Shown piece by piece: positions 48,096-63,000 of a stretch of DNA of 64,000 bases. Source of the DNA: Taudactylus pleione (taxonomy: Eukaryota > Chordata > Amphibia > Anura > Myobatrachidae); contig JAUIMM010000890.1 in NCBI GenBank assembly GCA_031769625.1, forward strand, positions 1,208,001 through 1,272,000, in the 5' to 3' direction. The notes below the pieces were generated by a model. The model searched no databases. It saw nothing but the letters and a program-made list of their open reading frames with translations, and was not told the DNA's origin. Position 1 is the stretch's first letter; each line of letters opens with the position of its first letter. The position numbers and the translations under genes were made by a program.

Positions 48096-51000
48096 TACTC
48101 TCTGACCAACCGCTGTCACCTGCCTGACACTGGTCATGTGACCTGCTCACTGGCTGTTACCTTATACTCTCTGACCAACCGCTGTCACCTGCCTGACACT
48201 GGTCATGTGACCTTCACACTGGCTGTTACCTTATACTCTCTGACCAACCGCTGTCACCTGCCTGCAACTGGTCATGTGACCTGCTCACTGGCTGTTACCT
48301 TATACTCTGCGGCCAACCGCTGTCACCTGCCTGACACTGGTCATGTGACCTGCTCATTGGCTGTTACCTTATACTATCTGACCAATCGCTGCCACCTGCC
48401 TGACACTGATCATGTGACCTGCTCACTGGCTGTTACCTTATAATCTTCGCTGCCACCTGCCTGACACTGATCATGTGACCTGCTCACTACCTGTTACCTT
48501 ATACTCTCTGACCAACCGCTGTCACCTGCCTGACACTGGTCATGTGACCTGCTCACTGGCTGTTACCTTATACTCTCTGACCAATCGCTGGCACCTGCCT
48601 GACACTGGTCATGTGACCTGCTCACTGGCTGTTACCTTATACTCTCTGACTTATCGCTGTCACCTGCCTGACACTGGTCATGTGACCTGCTCACTGGCTG
48701 TTACCTTATACTCTCTGACCAACCGCTGTCACCTGCCTGACACTGGTCATGTGACCTGCTCACTGGCTCTTAACTCCAACTCTCTAAATAACTGCTGATC
48801 GCTTCCTACTGTCACCTGCCTGACACTGGTCATGTGACCTGCTCACTGGCTGTTACCTTATACTCTCTGACCAATCGCTGTCACCTGCCTGACACTGGTA
48901 ATGTGACCTGCTCACTGGCTGTTACCTTATACTCTCTGACCAATCGCTGTCACCTGCCTGACACTGGTCATGTGACCTGCTCCCTGGCTGTTACCTTATA
49001 ATGTCTGACCAACCGCTGTCACCTGCCTGACACTGGTCATGTGACCTGCTCACTGCCTGTTACCTTATACTCTCTGACTAACCGCTGTCACCTGCCTGAC
49101 ACTGGTCATGTGACCTGCTCTCTGCCTGTTACCTTATACTCTCTGACCAATCGCTGGCACCTGCCTGACACTGGTCATGTGACCTGCTCACTGGCTATTA
49201 CCTTATACTCTCTGACCAACCGCTGTCACCTGCCTGACACTGGTCATGTGACCTGCTCACTGCCTGTTACCTTATACTCTCTGACTAATCGCTGGCTGTT
49301 ACCTTATACTCTCTGACCAACCGCTGTCACCTGCCTGACACTGGTCATGTGACCTGCTCACTGGCTGTTACCTTATACTCTCTGACCAATCGCTGTCACC
49401 TGCCAGACACTGGTCATGTGACCTGCTCACTGGCTGTTACCTTATACTCTCTGACCAATCGTGTCACCTGCCTGACACTGGTCATGTTACCTGCTCACTA
49501 GCTGTTACCTTATACTCTCTGACCAATCGCTGTCACCTGCCTGACACTGGTCATGTGACCTGCTCCCTGGCTGTTACCTTATACTGTCTGACCAACCGCA
49601 GTCACCTGCCTGACACTGGTCATGTGACCTGCTCCCTGGCTGTTACCTTATACTCTCTGACCAAACGCTGTCACCTGCCTGACACTGGTCATGTGACCTG
49701 CTCTCTGCCTGTTACCTTATACTCTCTGACCAATCGCTGTCACCTGCCTGACACTGGTCTTGTGACCTGCTCACTGGCTGTTACCTTATACTATATGACC
49801 AATCGCTGTCACCTGCCTGACACTGGTCATGTGACCTGCTCACTGGCTCTTACCTTATACTCTCTGACTTATCGCTGTCACCTGCCCGACACTGGTCATG
49901 TGACCCGCTCACTGGCTGTTACCTTATACTCTCTGACCAACTGCTGTCACCTGCCTGAAACTGGTCATGTGACCTGCTCACTGCCTGTTACCTTATACTG
50001 TCTGACCAACCGCTGTCACCTGCCTGACACTGGTCATGTGACCTGCTCACTAGCTGTTACCTTATACTCTCTGACCAACCGCTGTCACCTGCCTGACACT
50101 GGTCATGTGACCTGCTCACTGGCTGTTACCTTATACTCTCTGACCAACCGCTGTCACCTGCCTGACACTGGTCATGTGACCTTCACACTGGCTGTTACCT
50201 TATACTCTCTGACCAACCGCTGTCACCTGCCTGCAACTGGTCATGTGACCTGCTCACTGGCTGTTACCTTATACTCTGCGGCCAACCGCTGTCACCTGCC
50301 TGACACTGGTCATGTGACCTGCTCATTGGCTTTTACCTTATACTATCTGACCAATCGCTGCCACCTGCCTGACACCGATCATGTGACCTGCTCACTGGCT
50401 GTTACCTTATAATCTCTGCTGTCACCTGCCTGACACTGGTCATGTGACCTGCTCACTGGCTGTTACCTTATACTCTCTGGCCAACCGCTGTCACCTGCCT
50501 GACATTGGTCATGTGACCTGCTCACTGGCTGTTACCTTATACTCTCTGACCAATCGCTGTCACATGCCTGACACTGGTCATGTGACCTGCTCACTGGCTG
50601 TTACCTTATACTCTCTGACTAATCGCTGGCTGTTACCTTATACTCTCTGACCAACCACTGTCACCTGCCTGACACTGGTCATGTGACCTGCTCCCTGTCT
50701 GTTACCTTATACTGTCTGACCAACCGCTGTCACCTGCCTGACACTTGTCATGTGACCTGCTCACTGTCTGTTACCTTATACACTCTGACCAACCGCTGTC
50801 ACCAGCCTGACACTGGTCATGTGATCTGCTCACTGCCTGTTACCTTATACTATCTGACCAACCGCTGTCACCTGCCTGACACTGGTCATGTGACCTGCTC
50901 ACTGCATGTTACCTTATACTCTCTGACCAACCGCTGTCACCTGCTGACACTGGTCATGTGACCTGCTCACTGGCTGTTACCGTATATTCTCTGACTTATC

Positions 51001-54000
51001 GCTGTCACCTGCCTGACACTGGTCATGTGACCTGCTCACTGCCTGTTACCTTATACTATCTGACCAACCGCTGTCACCTGCTGACACTGGTCATGTTACC
51101 TGCTCACTGGCTGTTACCTTATACTCTCTGACTAATCGCTGGCTGTTACCTTATACTCTCTGACCAACCGCTGTCACCTGCCAGACACTGGTCATGTGAC
51201 CTGCTCACTGGCTGTTACCTTATACTCTCTGACCAATCGTGTCACCTGCCTGACACTGGTCATGTTACCTGCTCACTAGCTGTTACCTTATACTCTCTGA
51301 CCAATCGCTGTCACCTGCCTGACACTGGTCATGTGACCTGCTCCCTGGCTGTTACCTTATACTGTCTGACCAACCGCAGTCACCTGCCTGACACTGGTCA
51401 TGTGACCTGCTCCCTGGCTGTTACCTTATACTCTCTGACCAAACGCTGTCACCTGCCTGACACTGGTCATGTGACCTGCTCTCTGCCTGTTACCTTATAC
51501 TCTCTGACCAATCGCTGTCACCTGCCTGACACTGGTCTTGTGACCTGCTCACTGGCTGTTACCTTATACTATATGACCAATCGCTGTCACCTGCCTGACA
51601 CTGGTCATGTGACCTGCTCACTGGCTCTTACCTTATACTCTCTGACTTATCGCTGTCACCTGCCCGACACTGGTCATGTGACCCGCTCACTGGCTGTTAC
51701 CTTATACTCTCTGACCAACTGCTGTCACCTGCCTGAAACTGGTCATGTGACCTGCTCACTGCCTGTTACCTTATACTGTCTGACCAACCGCTGTCACCTG
51801 CCTGACACTGGTCATGTGACCTGCTCACTAGCTGTTACCTTATACTCTCTGACCAACCGCTGTCACCTGCCTGACACTGGTCATGTGACCTGCTCACTGG
51901 CTGTTACCTTATACTCTCTGACCAACCGCTGTCACCTGCCTGACACTGGTCATGTGACCTTCACACTGGCTGTTACCTTATACTCTCTGACCAACCGCTG
52001 TCACCTGCCTGCAACTGGTCATGTGACCTGCTCACTGGCTGTTACCTTATACTCTGCGGCCAACCGCTGTCACCTGCCTGACACTGGTCATGTGACCTGC
52101 TCATTGGCTTTTACCTTATACTATCTGACCAATCGCTGCCACCTGCCTGACACCGATCATGTGACCTGCTCACTGGCTGTTACCTTATAATCTCTGCTGT
52201 CACCTGCCTGACACTGGTCATGTGACCTGCTCACTGGCTGTTACCTTATACTCTCTGGCCAACCGCTGTCACCTGCCTGACATTGGTCATGTGACCTGCT
52301 CACTGGCTGTTACCTTATACTCTCTGACCAATCGCTGTCACATGCCTGACACTGGTCATGTGACCTGCTCACTGGCTGTTACCTTATACTCTCTGACTAA
52401 TCGCTGGCTGTTACCTTATACTCTCTGACCAACCACTGTCACCTGCCTGACACTGGTCATGTGACCTGCTCCCTGTCTGTTACCTTATACTGTCTGACCA
52501 ACCGCTGTCACCTGCCTGACACTTGTCATGTGACCTGCTCACTGTCTGTTACCTTATACACTCTGACCAACCGCTGTCACCTGCCTGACACTGGTCATGT
52601 GATCTGCTCACTGCCTGTTACCTTATACTATCTGACCAACCGCTGTCACCTGCCTGACACTGGTCATGTGACCTGCTCACTGCATGTTACCTTATACTCT
52701 CTGACCAACCGCTGTCACCTGCTGACACTGGTCATGTGACCTGCTCACTGGCTGTTACCGTATATTCTCTGACTTATCGCTGTCACCTGCCTGACACTGG
52801 TCATGTGACCTGCTCACTGCCTGTTACCTTATACTATCTGACCAACCGCTGTCACCTGCTGACACTGGTCATGTTACCTGCTCACTGGCTGTTACCTTAT
52901 ACTCTCTGACTAATCGCTGGCTGTTACCTTATACTCTCTGACCAACCGCTGTCACCTGCCTGACACTGGTCATGTGACCTGCTCACTGGCTGTTACCTTA
53001 TACTCTCTGACCAATCGCTGTCACCTGCCTGACACTGGTCATGTGACCTGCTCACTGGCTGTTACCTTATACTCTCTGACCAATCGCTGTCACCTGCCTG
53101 ACACTGGTCATGTGACCTGCTCACTAGCTGTTACCTTATACTCTCTGACCAATCGCTGTCACCTGCCTGACACTGGTCATGTGGCCTGCTCCCTGGCTGT
53201 TACCTTATACTGTCTGACCAACCGCTGTCACCTGCCTGACACTGGTCATGTGACCTGCTCACTGCCTGTTACCTTATACTCTCTGACCAACCGCTGTCAC
53301 CTGCCTAACACTGGTCATGTGACCTGCTCACTGGCTGTTACCTTATACTCTCTGACCAATCGCTGGCACCTGCCTGACACTGGTCATGTGACCTGCTCAC
53401 TGCCTGTTACCTTATACTCTCTGACCAACCGCTGTCACCTGCCTGACACTGGTCATGTGACCTGCTCACTGGCTGTTACCTTATACTCTCTGACCAATCG
53501 CTGGCACCTGCCTGACACTGGTCATGTGACCTGCTCACTGGCTATTACCTTATACTCTCTGACTTATCGCTGTCACCTGCCTGACACTGGTCATGTGACC
53601 TGCTCACTGGCTGTTACCTTATACTCTCTGACCAACCGCTGTCACCTGCCTGACACTGGTCATGTGACCTGCTCACTGGCTCTTAACTCCAACTCTCTAA
53701 ATAACTGCTGATCGCTTCCTACTGTCACCTGCCTGACACTGGTCATGTGACCTGCTCACTGGCTGTTACCTTATACTCTCTGACCAATCGCTGTCACCTG
53801 CCTGACACTGGTCATGTGACCTGCTCACTGGCTGTTACCTTATACTCTCTGACCATTCGCTGTCACCTGCCTGACACTGGTCATGTGACCTGCTCCCTGG
53901 CTGTTACCTTATACTGTCTGACCAACCGCTGTCACCTGCCTGACACTGGTCATGTGACCTGCTCACTGCCTGTTACCTTATACTCTCTGACCAACCGCTG

Positions 54001-57000
54001 TCACCTGCCTGACACTGGTCATGTGACCTGCTCTCTGCCTGTTACCTTATACTCTCTGACCAACCACTGTCACCTGCCTGACACTGGTCATGTGACCTGC
54101 TCACTGGCTGTTACCTTATACTCTCTGACTAATCGCTGGCTCTTACCTTATACTCTCTGACTTATCGCTGTCACCTGCCCGACACTGGTCATGTGACCTG
54201 CTCACTGGCTGTTACCTTATACTCTCTGACCAACCGCTGTCACCTGCCTGAAACTGGTCATGTGACCTGCTCACTGCCTGTTACCTTATACTCTCTGACC
54301 AACTGCTGTCACCTGCCTGAAACTGGTCATGTGACCTGCTCACTATCTGTTACCTTATACTCTCTGACCAACCGCTGTCACCTGCCTGACACTGGTCATG
54401 TGACCTGCTCACTGCCTGTTACCTTATACTCTCTGACTAACCGCTGTCACCTGCCTGACACTGGTCATGTGACCTGCTCTCTGCCTGTTACCTTATACTC
54501 TCTGACCAATCGCTGGCACCTGCCTGACACTGGTCATGTGACCTGCTCACTGGCTGTTACCTTATACTCTCTGACCAACCGCTGTCACCTGCCTGACACT
54601 GGTCATGTGACCTGCTCACTGCCTGTTACCTTATACTATCTGACCAACCGCTGTCACCTGCTGACACTGGTCATGTTACCTGCTCACTGGCTGTTACCTT
54701 ATACTCTCTGACTAATCGCTGGCTGTTACCTTATACTCTCTGACCAACCGCTGTCACCTGCCTGACACTGGTCATGTGACCTGCTCACTGGCTGTTACCT
54801 TATACTCTCTGACCAATCGCTGTCACCTGCCAGACACTGGTCATGTGACCTGCTCACTGGCTGTTACCTTATACTCTCTGACCAATCGTGTCACCTGCCT
54901 GACACTGGTCATGTTACCTGCTCACTAGCTGTTACCTTATACTCTCTGACCAATCGCTGTCACCTGCCTGACACTGGTCATGTGACCTGCTCCCTGGCTG
55001 TTACCTTATACTGTCTGACCAACCGCAGTCACCTGCCTGACACTGGTCATGTGACCTGCTCCCTGGCTGTTACCTTATACTCTCTGACCAAACGCTGTCA
55101 CCTGCCTGACACTGGTCATGTGACCTGCTCTCTGCCTGTTACCTTATACTCTCTGACCAACCGCTGTCACCTGCCTGACACTGGTCTTGTGACCTGCTCA
55201 CTGGCTGTTACCTTATACTATATGACCAATCGCTGTCACCTGCCTGACACTGGTCATGTGACCTGCTCACTGGCTCTTACCTTATACTCTCTGACTTATC
55301 GCTGTCACCTGCCCGACACTGGTCATGTGACCCGCTCACTGGCTGTTACCTTATACTCTCTGACCAACTGCTGTCACCTGCCTGAAACTGGTCATGTGAC
55401 CTGCTCACTGCCTGTTACCTTATACTGTCTGACCAACCGCTGTCACCTGCCTGACACTGGTCATGTGACCTGCTCACTAGCTGTTACCTTATACTCTCTG
55501 ACCAACCGCTGTCACCTGCCTGACACTGGTCATGTGACCTGCTCACTGGCTGTTACCTTATACTCTCTGACCAACCGCTGTCACCTGCCTGACACTGGTC
55601 ATGTGACCTTCACACTGGCTGTTACCTTATACTCTCTGACCAACCGCTGTCACCTGCCTGCAACTGGTCATGTGACCTGCTCACTGGCTGTTACCTTATA
55701 CTCTGCGGCCAACCGCTGTCACCTGCCTGACACTGGTCATGTGACCTGCTCATTGGCTTTTACCTTATACTATCTGACCAATCGCTGCCACCTGCCTGAC
55801 ACCGATCATGTGACCTGCTCACTGGCTGTTACCTTATAATCTCCGCTGTCACCTGCCTGACACTGGTCATGTGACCTGCTCACTGGCTATTACCTTATAC
55901 TCTCTGGCCAACCGCTGTCACCTGCCTGACATTGGTCATGTGACCTGCTCACTGGCTGTTACCTTATACTCTCTGACCAATCGCTGTCACATGCCTGACA
56001 CTGGTCATGTGACCTGCTCACTGGCTGTTACCTTATACTCTCTGACTAATCGCTGGCTGTTACCTTATACTCTCTGACCAACCGCTGTCACCTGCCTGAC
56101 ACTGGTCATGTGACCTGCTCCCTGTCTGTTACCTTATACTGTCTGACCAACCGCTGTCACCTGCCTGACACTTGTCATGTGACCTGCTCACTGTCTGTTA
56201 CCTTATACACTCTGACCAACCGCTGTCACCTGCCTGACACTGGTCATGTGATCTGCTCACTGCCTGTTACCTTATACTCTCTGACCAACCGCTGTCACCT
56301 GCCTGACACTGGTCATGTGACCTGCTCACTGCATGTTACCTTATACTCTCTGACCAACCGCTGTCACCTGCTGACACTGGTCATGTGACCTGCTCACTGG
56401 CTGTTACCGTATATTCTCTGACTTATCGCTGTCACCTGCCTGACACTGGTCATGTGACCTGCTCACTGCCTGTTACCTTATACTATCTGACCAACCGCTG
56501 TCACCTGCTGACACTGGTCATGTTACCTGCTCACTGGCTGTTACCTTATACTCTCTGACTAATCGCTGGCTGTTACCTTATACTCTCTGACCAACCGCTG
56601 TCACCTGCCTGACACTGGTCATGTGACCTGCTCACTGGCTGTTACCTTATACTCTCTGACCAATCGCTGTCACCTGCCTGACACTGGTCATGTGACCTGC
56701 TCACTGGCTGTTACCTTATACTCTCTGACCAATCGCTGTCACCTGCCTGACACTGGTCATGTGACCTGCTCACTAGCTGTTACCTTATACTCTCTGACCA
56801 ATCGCTGTCACCTGCCTGACACTGGTCATGTGGCCTGCTCCCTGGCTGTTACCTTATACTGTCTGACCAACCGCTGTCACCTGCTTGACACTGGTCATGT
56901 GACCTGCTCACTGCCTGTTACCTTATACTCTCTGACCAACCGCTGTCACCTGCCTAACACTGGTCATGTGACCTGCTCACTGGCTGTTACCTTATACTCT

Positions 57001-60000
57001 CTGACCAATCGCTGGCACCTGCCTGACACTGGTCATGTGACCTGCTCACTGCCTGTTACCTTATACTCTCTGACCAACCGCTGTCACCTGCCTGACACTG
57101 GTCATGTGACCTGCTCACTGGCTGTTACCTTATACTCTCTGACCAATCGCTGGCACCTGCCTGACACTGGTCATGTGACCTGCTCACTGGCTATTACCTT
57201 ATACTCTCTGACTTATCGCTGTCACCTGCCTGACACTGGTCATGTGACCTGCTCACTGGCTGTTACCTTATACTCTCTGACCAACCGCTGTCACCTGCCT
57301 GACACTGGTCATGTGACCTGCTCACTGGCTCTTAACTCCAACTCTCTAAATAACTGCTGATCGCTTCCTACTGTCACCTGCCTGACACTGGTCATGTGAC
57401 CTGCTCACTGGCTGTTACCTTATACTCTCTGACCAATCGCTGTCACCTGCCTGACACTGGTAATGTGACCTGCTCACTGGCTGTTACCTTATACTCTCTG
57501 ACCATTCGCTGTCACCTGCCTGACACTGGTCATGTGACCTGCTCCCTGGCTGTTACCTTATACTGTCTGACCAACCGCTGTCACCTGCCTGACACTGGTC
57601 ATGTGACCTGCTCACTGCCTGTTACCTTATACTCTCTGACCAACCGCTGTCACCTGCCTGACACTGGTCATGTGACCTGCTCTCTGCCTGTTACCTTATA
57701 CTCTCTGACCAACCACTGTCACCTGCCTGACACTGGTCATGTGACCTGCTCACTGGCTGTTACCTTATACTCTCTGACTAATCGCTGGCTGTTACCTTAT
57801 ACTCTCTGACCAACCGCTGTCACCTGCCTGACACTGGTCATGTGACCTGCTCACTGGCTGTTACCTTATACTCTCTGACCAATCGCTGTCACCTGCCAGA
57901 CACTGGTCATGTGACCTGCTCACTGGCTGTTAACTTATACTCTCTGACCAATCGTGTCACCTGCCTGACACTGGTCATGTGACCTGCTCACTGGCTGTTA
58001 ACTCCAACTCTCTAAATAACTGCTGATCGCTTCCTACTGTCACCTGCCTGACACTGGTCATGTGACCTGCTCACTGGCTGTTACCTTATACTCTCTGACC
58101 AATCGCTGTCACCTGCCTGACACTGGTAATGTGACCTGATCACTGGCTGTTACCTTATACTCTCTGACCAATCGCTGTCAACTGCCTGACACTGGTCATG
58201 TGACCTGCTCACTAGCTGTTACCTTATACTCTCTGACCAATCGCTGTCACCTGCCTGACACTGGACATGTGACCTGCTCCCTGGCTGTTACCTTATACTG
58301 TCTGACCAACCGCTGTCACCTGCCTGACACTGGTCATGTGACCTGCTCACTCCATTTTACCTTATACTCTCTGACCAACCGCTGTTACCTGCCTGACACT
58401 GGTCATGTGACCTGCTCACTGGCTGTTACCTTATACTCTCTGACCAACCGCTGTCACCTGCCTGACACTGGTCATGTGACCTGCTCACTGGCTGTTACCT
58501 TATACTCTCTGACTTATCGCTGTCACCTGCCTGACACTGGTCATGTGACCTGCTCACTGGCTGTTACCTTATACTCTCTGACCAACCGCTGTCACCTGCC
58601 TGACACTGGTCATGTGACCTGCTCACTGGCTGTTAACTCCAACTCTCTAAATAACTGCTGATCGCTTCCTACTGTCACCTGCCTGACACTGGTCATGTGA
58701 CCTGCTCACTGGCTGTTACCTTATACTCTCTGACCAATCGCTGTCACCTGCCTGACACTGGTAATGTGACCTGCTCACTGGCTGTTACCTTATACTCTCT
58801 GACCAATCGCTGTCACCTGCCTGACACTGGTCATGTGACCTGCTCACTAGCTGTTACCTTAAACTCTCTGACCAATCGCTGTCACCTGCCTGACACTGGT
58901 CATGTGACCTGCTCCCTGGCTGTTACCTTATACTGTCTGACCAACCGCTGTCACCTGCCTGACACTGGTCATGTGACCTGCTCACTGCCTGTTACCTTAT
59001 ACTCTCTGACCAACCGCTGTCACCTGCCTGACACTGGTCATGTGACCTGCTCTCTGCCTGTTACCTTATACTCTCTGACCAATCGCTGGCACCTGCCTGA
59101 CACTGGTCATGTGACCTGCTCACTGGCTGTTAATTTATACTCTCTGACCAACCGCTGTCACCTGCCTGACACTGGTCATGTGACCTGCTCACTGGCTGTT
59201 ACCTTATACTCTCTGACCAACTGCTGTCACCTGCCTGAAACTGGTCATGTGACCTGCTCACTATCTGTTACCTTGTACTGTCTGACCAACCGCTGTCACC
59301 TGCCTGACACTGGTCATGTGACCTGCTCACTGTCTGTTACCTTATACTCTCTGACCAACCGCTGTCACCTGCCTGACACTGGTCATGTGACCTGCTCACT
59401 GGCTGCTACCTTATACTCTCTGACCAACCGCTGGCACCTGCCTGACACTGGTCATGTGACCTTCACACTGGCTGTTACCTTATACTCTCTGACCAACCGC
59501 TGGCACCTGCCTGACACTGGTCATGTGACCTGCACACTGGCTGTTACCTTATACTCTCTGACCAACCGCTGTCACCTGCCTGCAACTGGTCATGTGACCT
59601 GCTCACTGGCTGTTACCTTATACTCTCCGGCCAACCGCTGTCACCTGCCTGACACTGGTCATGTGACCTGCTCATTGGCTGTTACCTTATACTATCTGAC
59701 CAATCACTGCCACCTGCCTGACACTGATCATGTGACCTGCTCACTGGCTGTTACCTTATAATCTTCGCTGCCACCTGCCTGACACTGATCATGTGACCTG
59801 CTCACTGCCTGTTACCTTATACTGTCTGACCAACCGCTGTCACCTGCCTGACACTGGTCATGTGACCTGCTCACTACCTGTTACCTTATACTCTCTGACC
59901 AACCGCTGTCACCTGCCTGACACTGGTCATGTGACCTGATCACTGGCTCTTAACTCCAACTCTCTAAATAACTGCTGATCGCTTCCTACTGTCACCTGTC

Positions 60001-63000
60001 TGACACTGGTCATGTGACCTGCTCACTGGCTGTTACCTTATACTCTCTGACCAATCGCTGTCACCTGCCTGACACTGGTAATGTGACCTGCTCACTGGCT
60101 GTTACCTTATACTCTCTGACCAATCGCTGTCACCTGCCTGACACTGGTCATGTGACCTGCTCCCTGGCTGTTACCTTATAATGTCTGACCAACCGCTGTC
60201 ACCTGCCTGACACTGGTCATGTGACCTGCTCACTGCCTGTTACCTTATACTCTCTGACCAACCGCTGTCACCTGCCTGACACTGGTCATGTGACCTGCTC
60301 TCTGCCTGTTACCTTATACTCTCTGACCAATCGCTGGCACCTGCCTGACACTGGTCATGTGACCTGCTCACTGGCTGTTACCTTATACTCTCTGACCAAC
60401 CGCTGTCACCTGCCTGACACTGGTCATGTTACCTGCTCACTGGCTGTTACCTTATACTCTCTGTCTAATCGCTGGCTGTTACCTTATACTCTCTGACCAA
60501 CCGCTGTCAAATGCCTGACACTGGTCATGTGACCTGCTCACTGGCTGTTACCTTATACTCTCTGACCAATCGCTGTCACCTGCCTGACACTGGTCATGTG
60601 ACCTGCTCACTGGCTGTTACCTTATACTCTCTGACCAATCGCTGTCACCTGCCTGACACTGGTCATGTGACCTGCTCACTAGCTGTTACCTTATACTCTC
60701 TGACCAATCGCTGTCACCTGCCTGACACTGGTCATGTGACCTGCTCCCTGGCTGTTACCTTATACTGTCTGACCAACCGCTGTCACCTGCCTGACACTGG
60801 TCATGTGACCTGCTCACTGCCTGTTACCTTATACTCTCTGACCAACCGCTGTCACCTGCCTGACACTGGTCATGTGACTTGCTCACTGGCTGTTACCTTA
60901 TACTCTCTGACCAATCGCTGGCACCTGCCTGACACTGGTCATGTGACCTGCTCACTGGCTGTTACCTTATACTCTTTGACTTATCGCTGTCACCTGCCTG
61001 ACACTGGTCATGTGACCTGCTCACTGGCTGTTACCTTATACTCTCTGACCAACCGCTGTCACCTGCCTGACACTGGTCATGTGACCTGCTCACTGGCTGT
61101 TAACTCCAACTCTCTAAATAACTGCTGATCGCTTCCTACTGTCACCTGCCTGACACTGGTCATGTGACCTGCTCACTGGCTGTTACCTTATACTCTCTGA
61201 CCAATCGCTGTCACCTGCCTGACACTGGTAATGTGACCTGCTCACTGGCTGTTACCTTATACTCTCTGACCAATCGCTGTCACCTGCCTGACACTGGTCA
61301 TGTGACCTGCTCACTAGCTGTTACCTTAAACTCTCTGACCAATCGCTGTCACCTGCCTGACACTGGTCATGTGACCTGCTCCCTGGCTGTTACCTTATAC
61401 TGTCTGACCAACCGCTGTCACCTGCCTGACACTGGTCATGTGACCTGCTCACTGCCTGTTACCTTATACTCTCTGACCAACGGCTGTCACCTGCCTGACA
61501 CTGGTCATGTGACCTGCTCTCTGCCTGTTACCTTATACTCTCTGACCAATCGCTGGCACCTGCCTGACACTGGTCATGTGACCTGCTCACTGGCTGCTAC
61601 CTTATACTCTCTGACCAACCGCTGTCACCTGCCTGACACTGGTCATGTGACCTTCACACTGGCTGTTACCTTATACTCTCTGACCAACCGCTGGCACCTG
61701 CCTGACACTGGTCATGTGACCTGCACACTGGCTGTTACCTTATACTCTCTGACCAACCGCTGTCACCTGCCTGCAACTGGTCATGTGACCTGCTCACTGG
61801 CTGTTACCTTATACTCTCCGGCCAACCGCTGTCACCTGCCTGACACTGGTCATGTGACCTGCTCATTGGCTGTTACCTTATACTATCTGACCAATCGCTG
61901 CCACCTGCCTGACACTGATCATGTGACCTGCTCACTGGCTGTTACCTTATAATCTCCGCTGTCACCTGCCTGACACTGGTCATGTGACCTGCTCACTGGC
62001 TGTTACCTTATACTCTCTGGCCAACCAATGTCACCTGCCTGACATTGGTCATGTGACCTGCTCACTGGCTGTTACCTTATACTCTCTGACCAATCACTGT
62101 CACATGCCTGACACTGGTCATGTGACCTGCTCACTGGCTGTTACCTTAAACTCTCTGACCAATTGCTGTCACCTGCCTGACATTGGTCATGTGACCTGCT
62201 CACTGGCTGTTACCTTATACTCTCAGACCAACCACTGTCAGCCGCCAGACACTGGTCATGTGACCTGCTCACTGGCTGTTACCTTATACACTCTGACCAA
62301 CCGCTCTCACCTGCCTGACACTGGTCATGTGATCTGGTCACTGCCTGTTACCTTATACTCTTTGACCAACCGCTGTCACCTGCCTGACATTGGTCATGTG
62401 ACCTGTTCACTACCTGTTACCTTATACTCTCTGACCAACCGCTGTCACCTGCCTGACACTGGTCATGTGACCTGCTCACTGCCTGTTACCTTATACTATC
62501 TGACCAACCGCTGTCACCTGCTGACACTGGTCATGTTACCTGCTCACTGGCTGTTACCTTATACTCTTTGACTAATCGCTGGCTGTTACCTTATACTCTC
62601 TGACCAACCGCTGTCACCTGCCTGACACTGGTCATGTGACCTGCTCACGGGCTGTTACCTTATACTCTCTGGACAACCACTGTCACCTGCCTGACACTGG
62701 TCATGTGACCTGCTCACTGGCTGTTACCTTATACTCTCTGACCAACCGCTGTCACCTGCCTGACACTGGTCATGTGACCTGCTCACTGGCTGTTACCTTA
62801 TACTCTGACTAATCGCTGGCTGTTACCTTATACTCTCTGACTAATCACTGGCTATTACCTTATACTCTCTGACTAATCGCTGTGACCTGCCTGACACTGG
62901 TCATGTGACCTGGTCACTGACTGTTACCTTATACACTCTGACCAACCGCTCTCACCTGCCTGACACTGGTCATGTGATCTGCTCACTGCCTGTTACCTTA

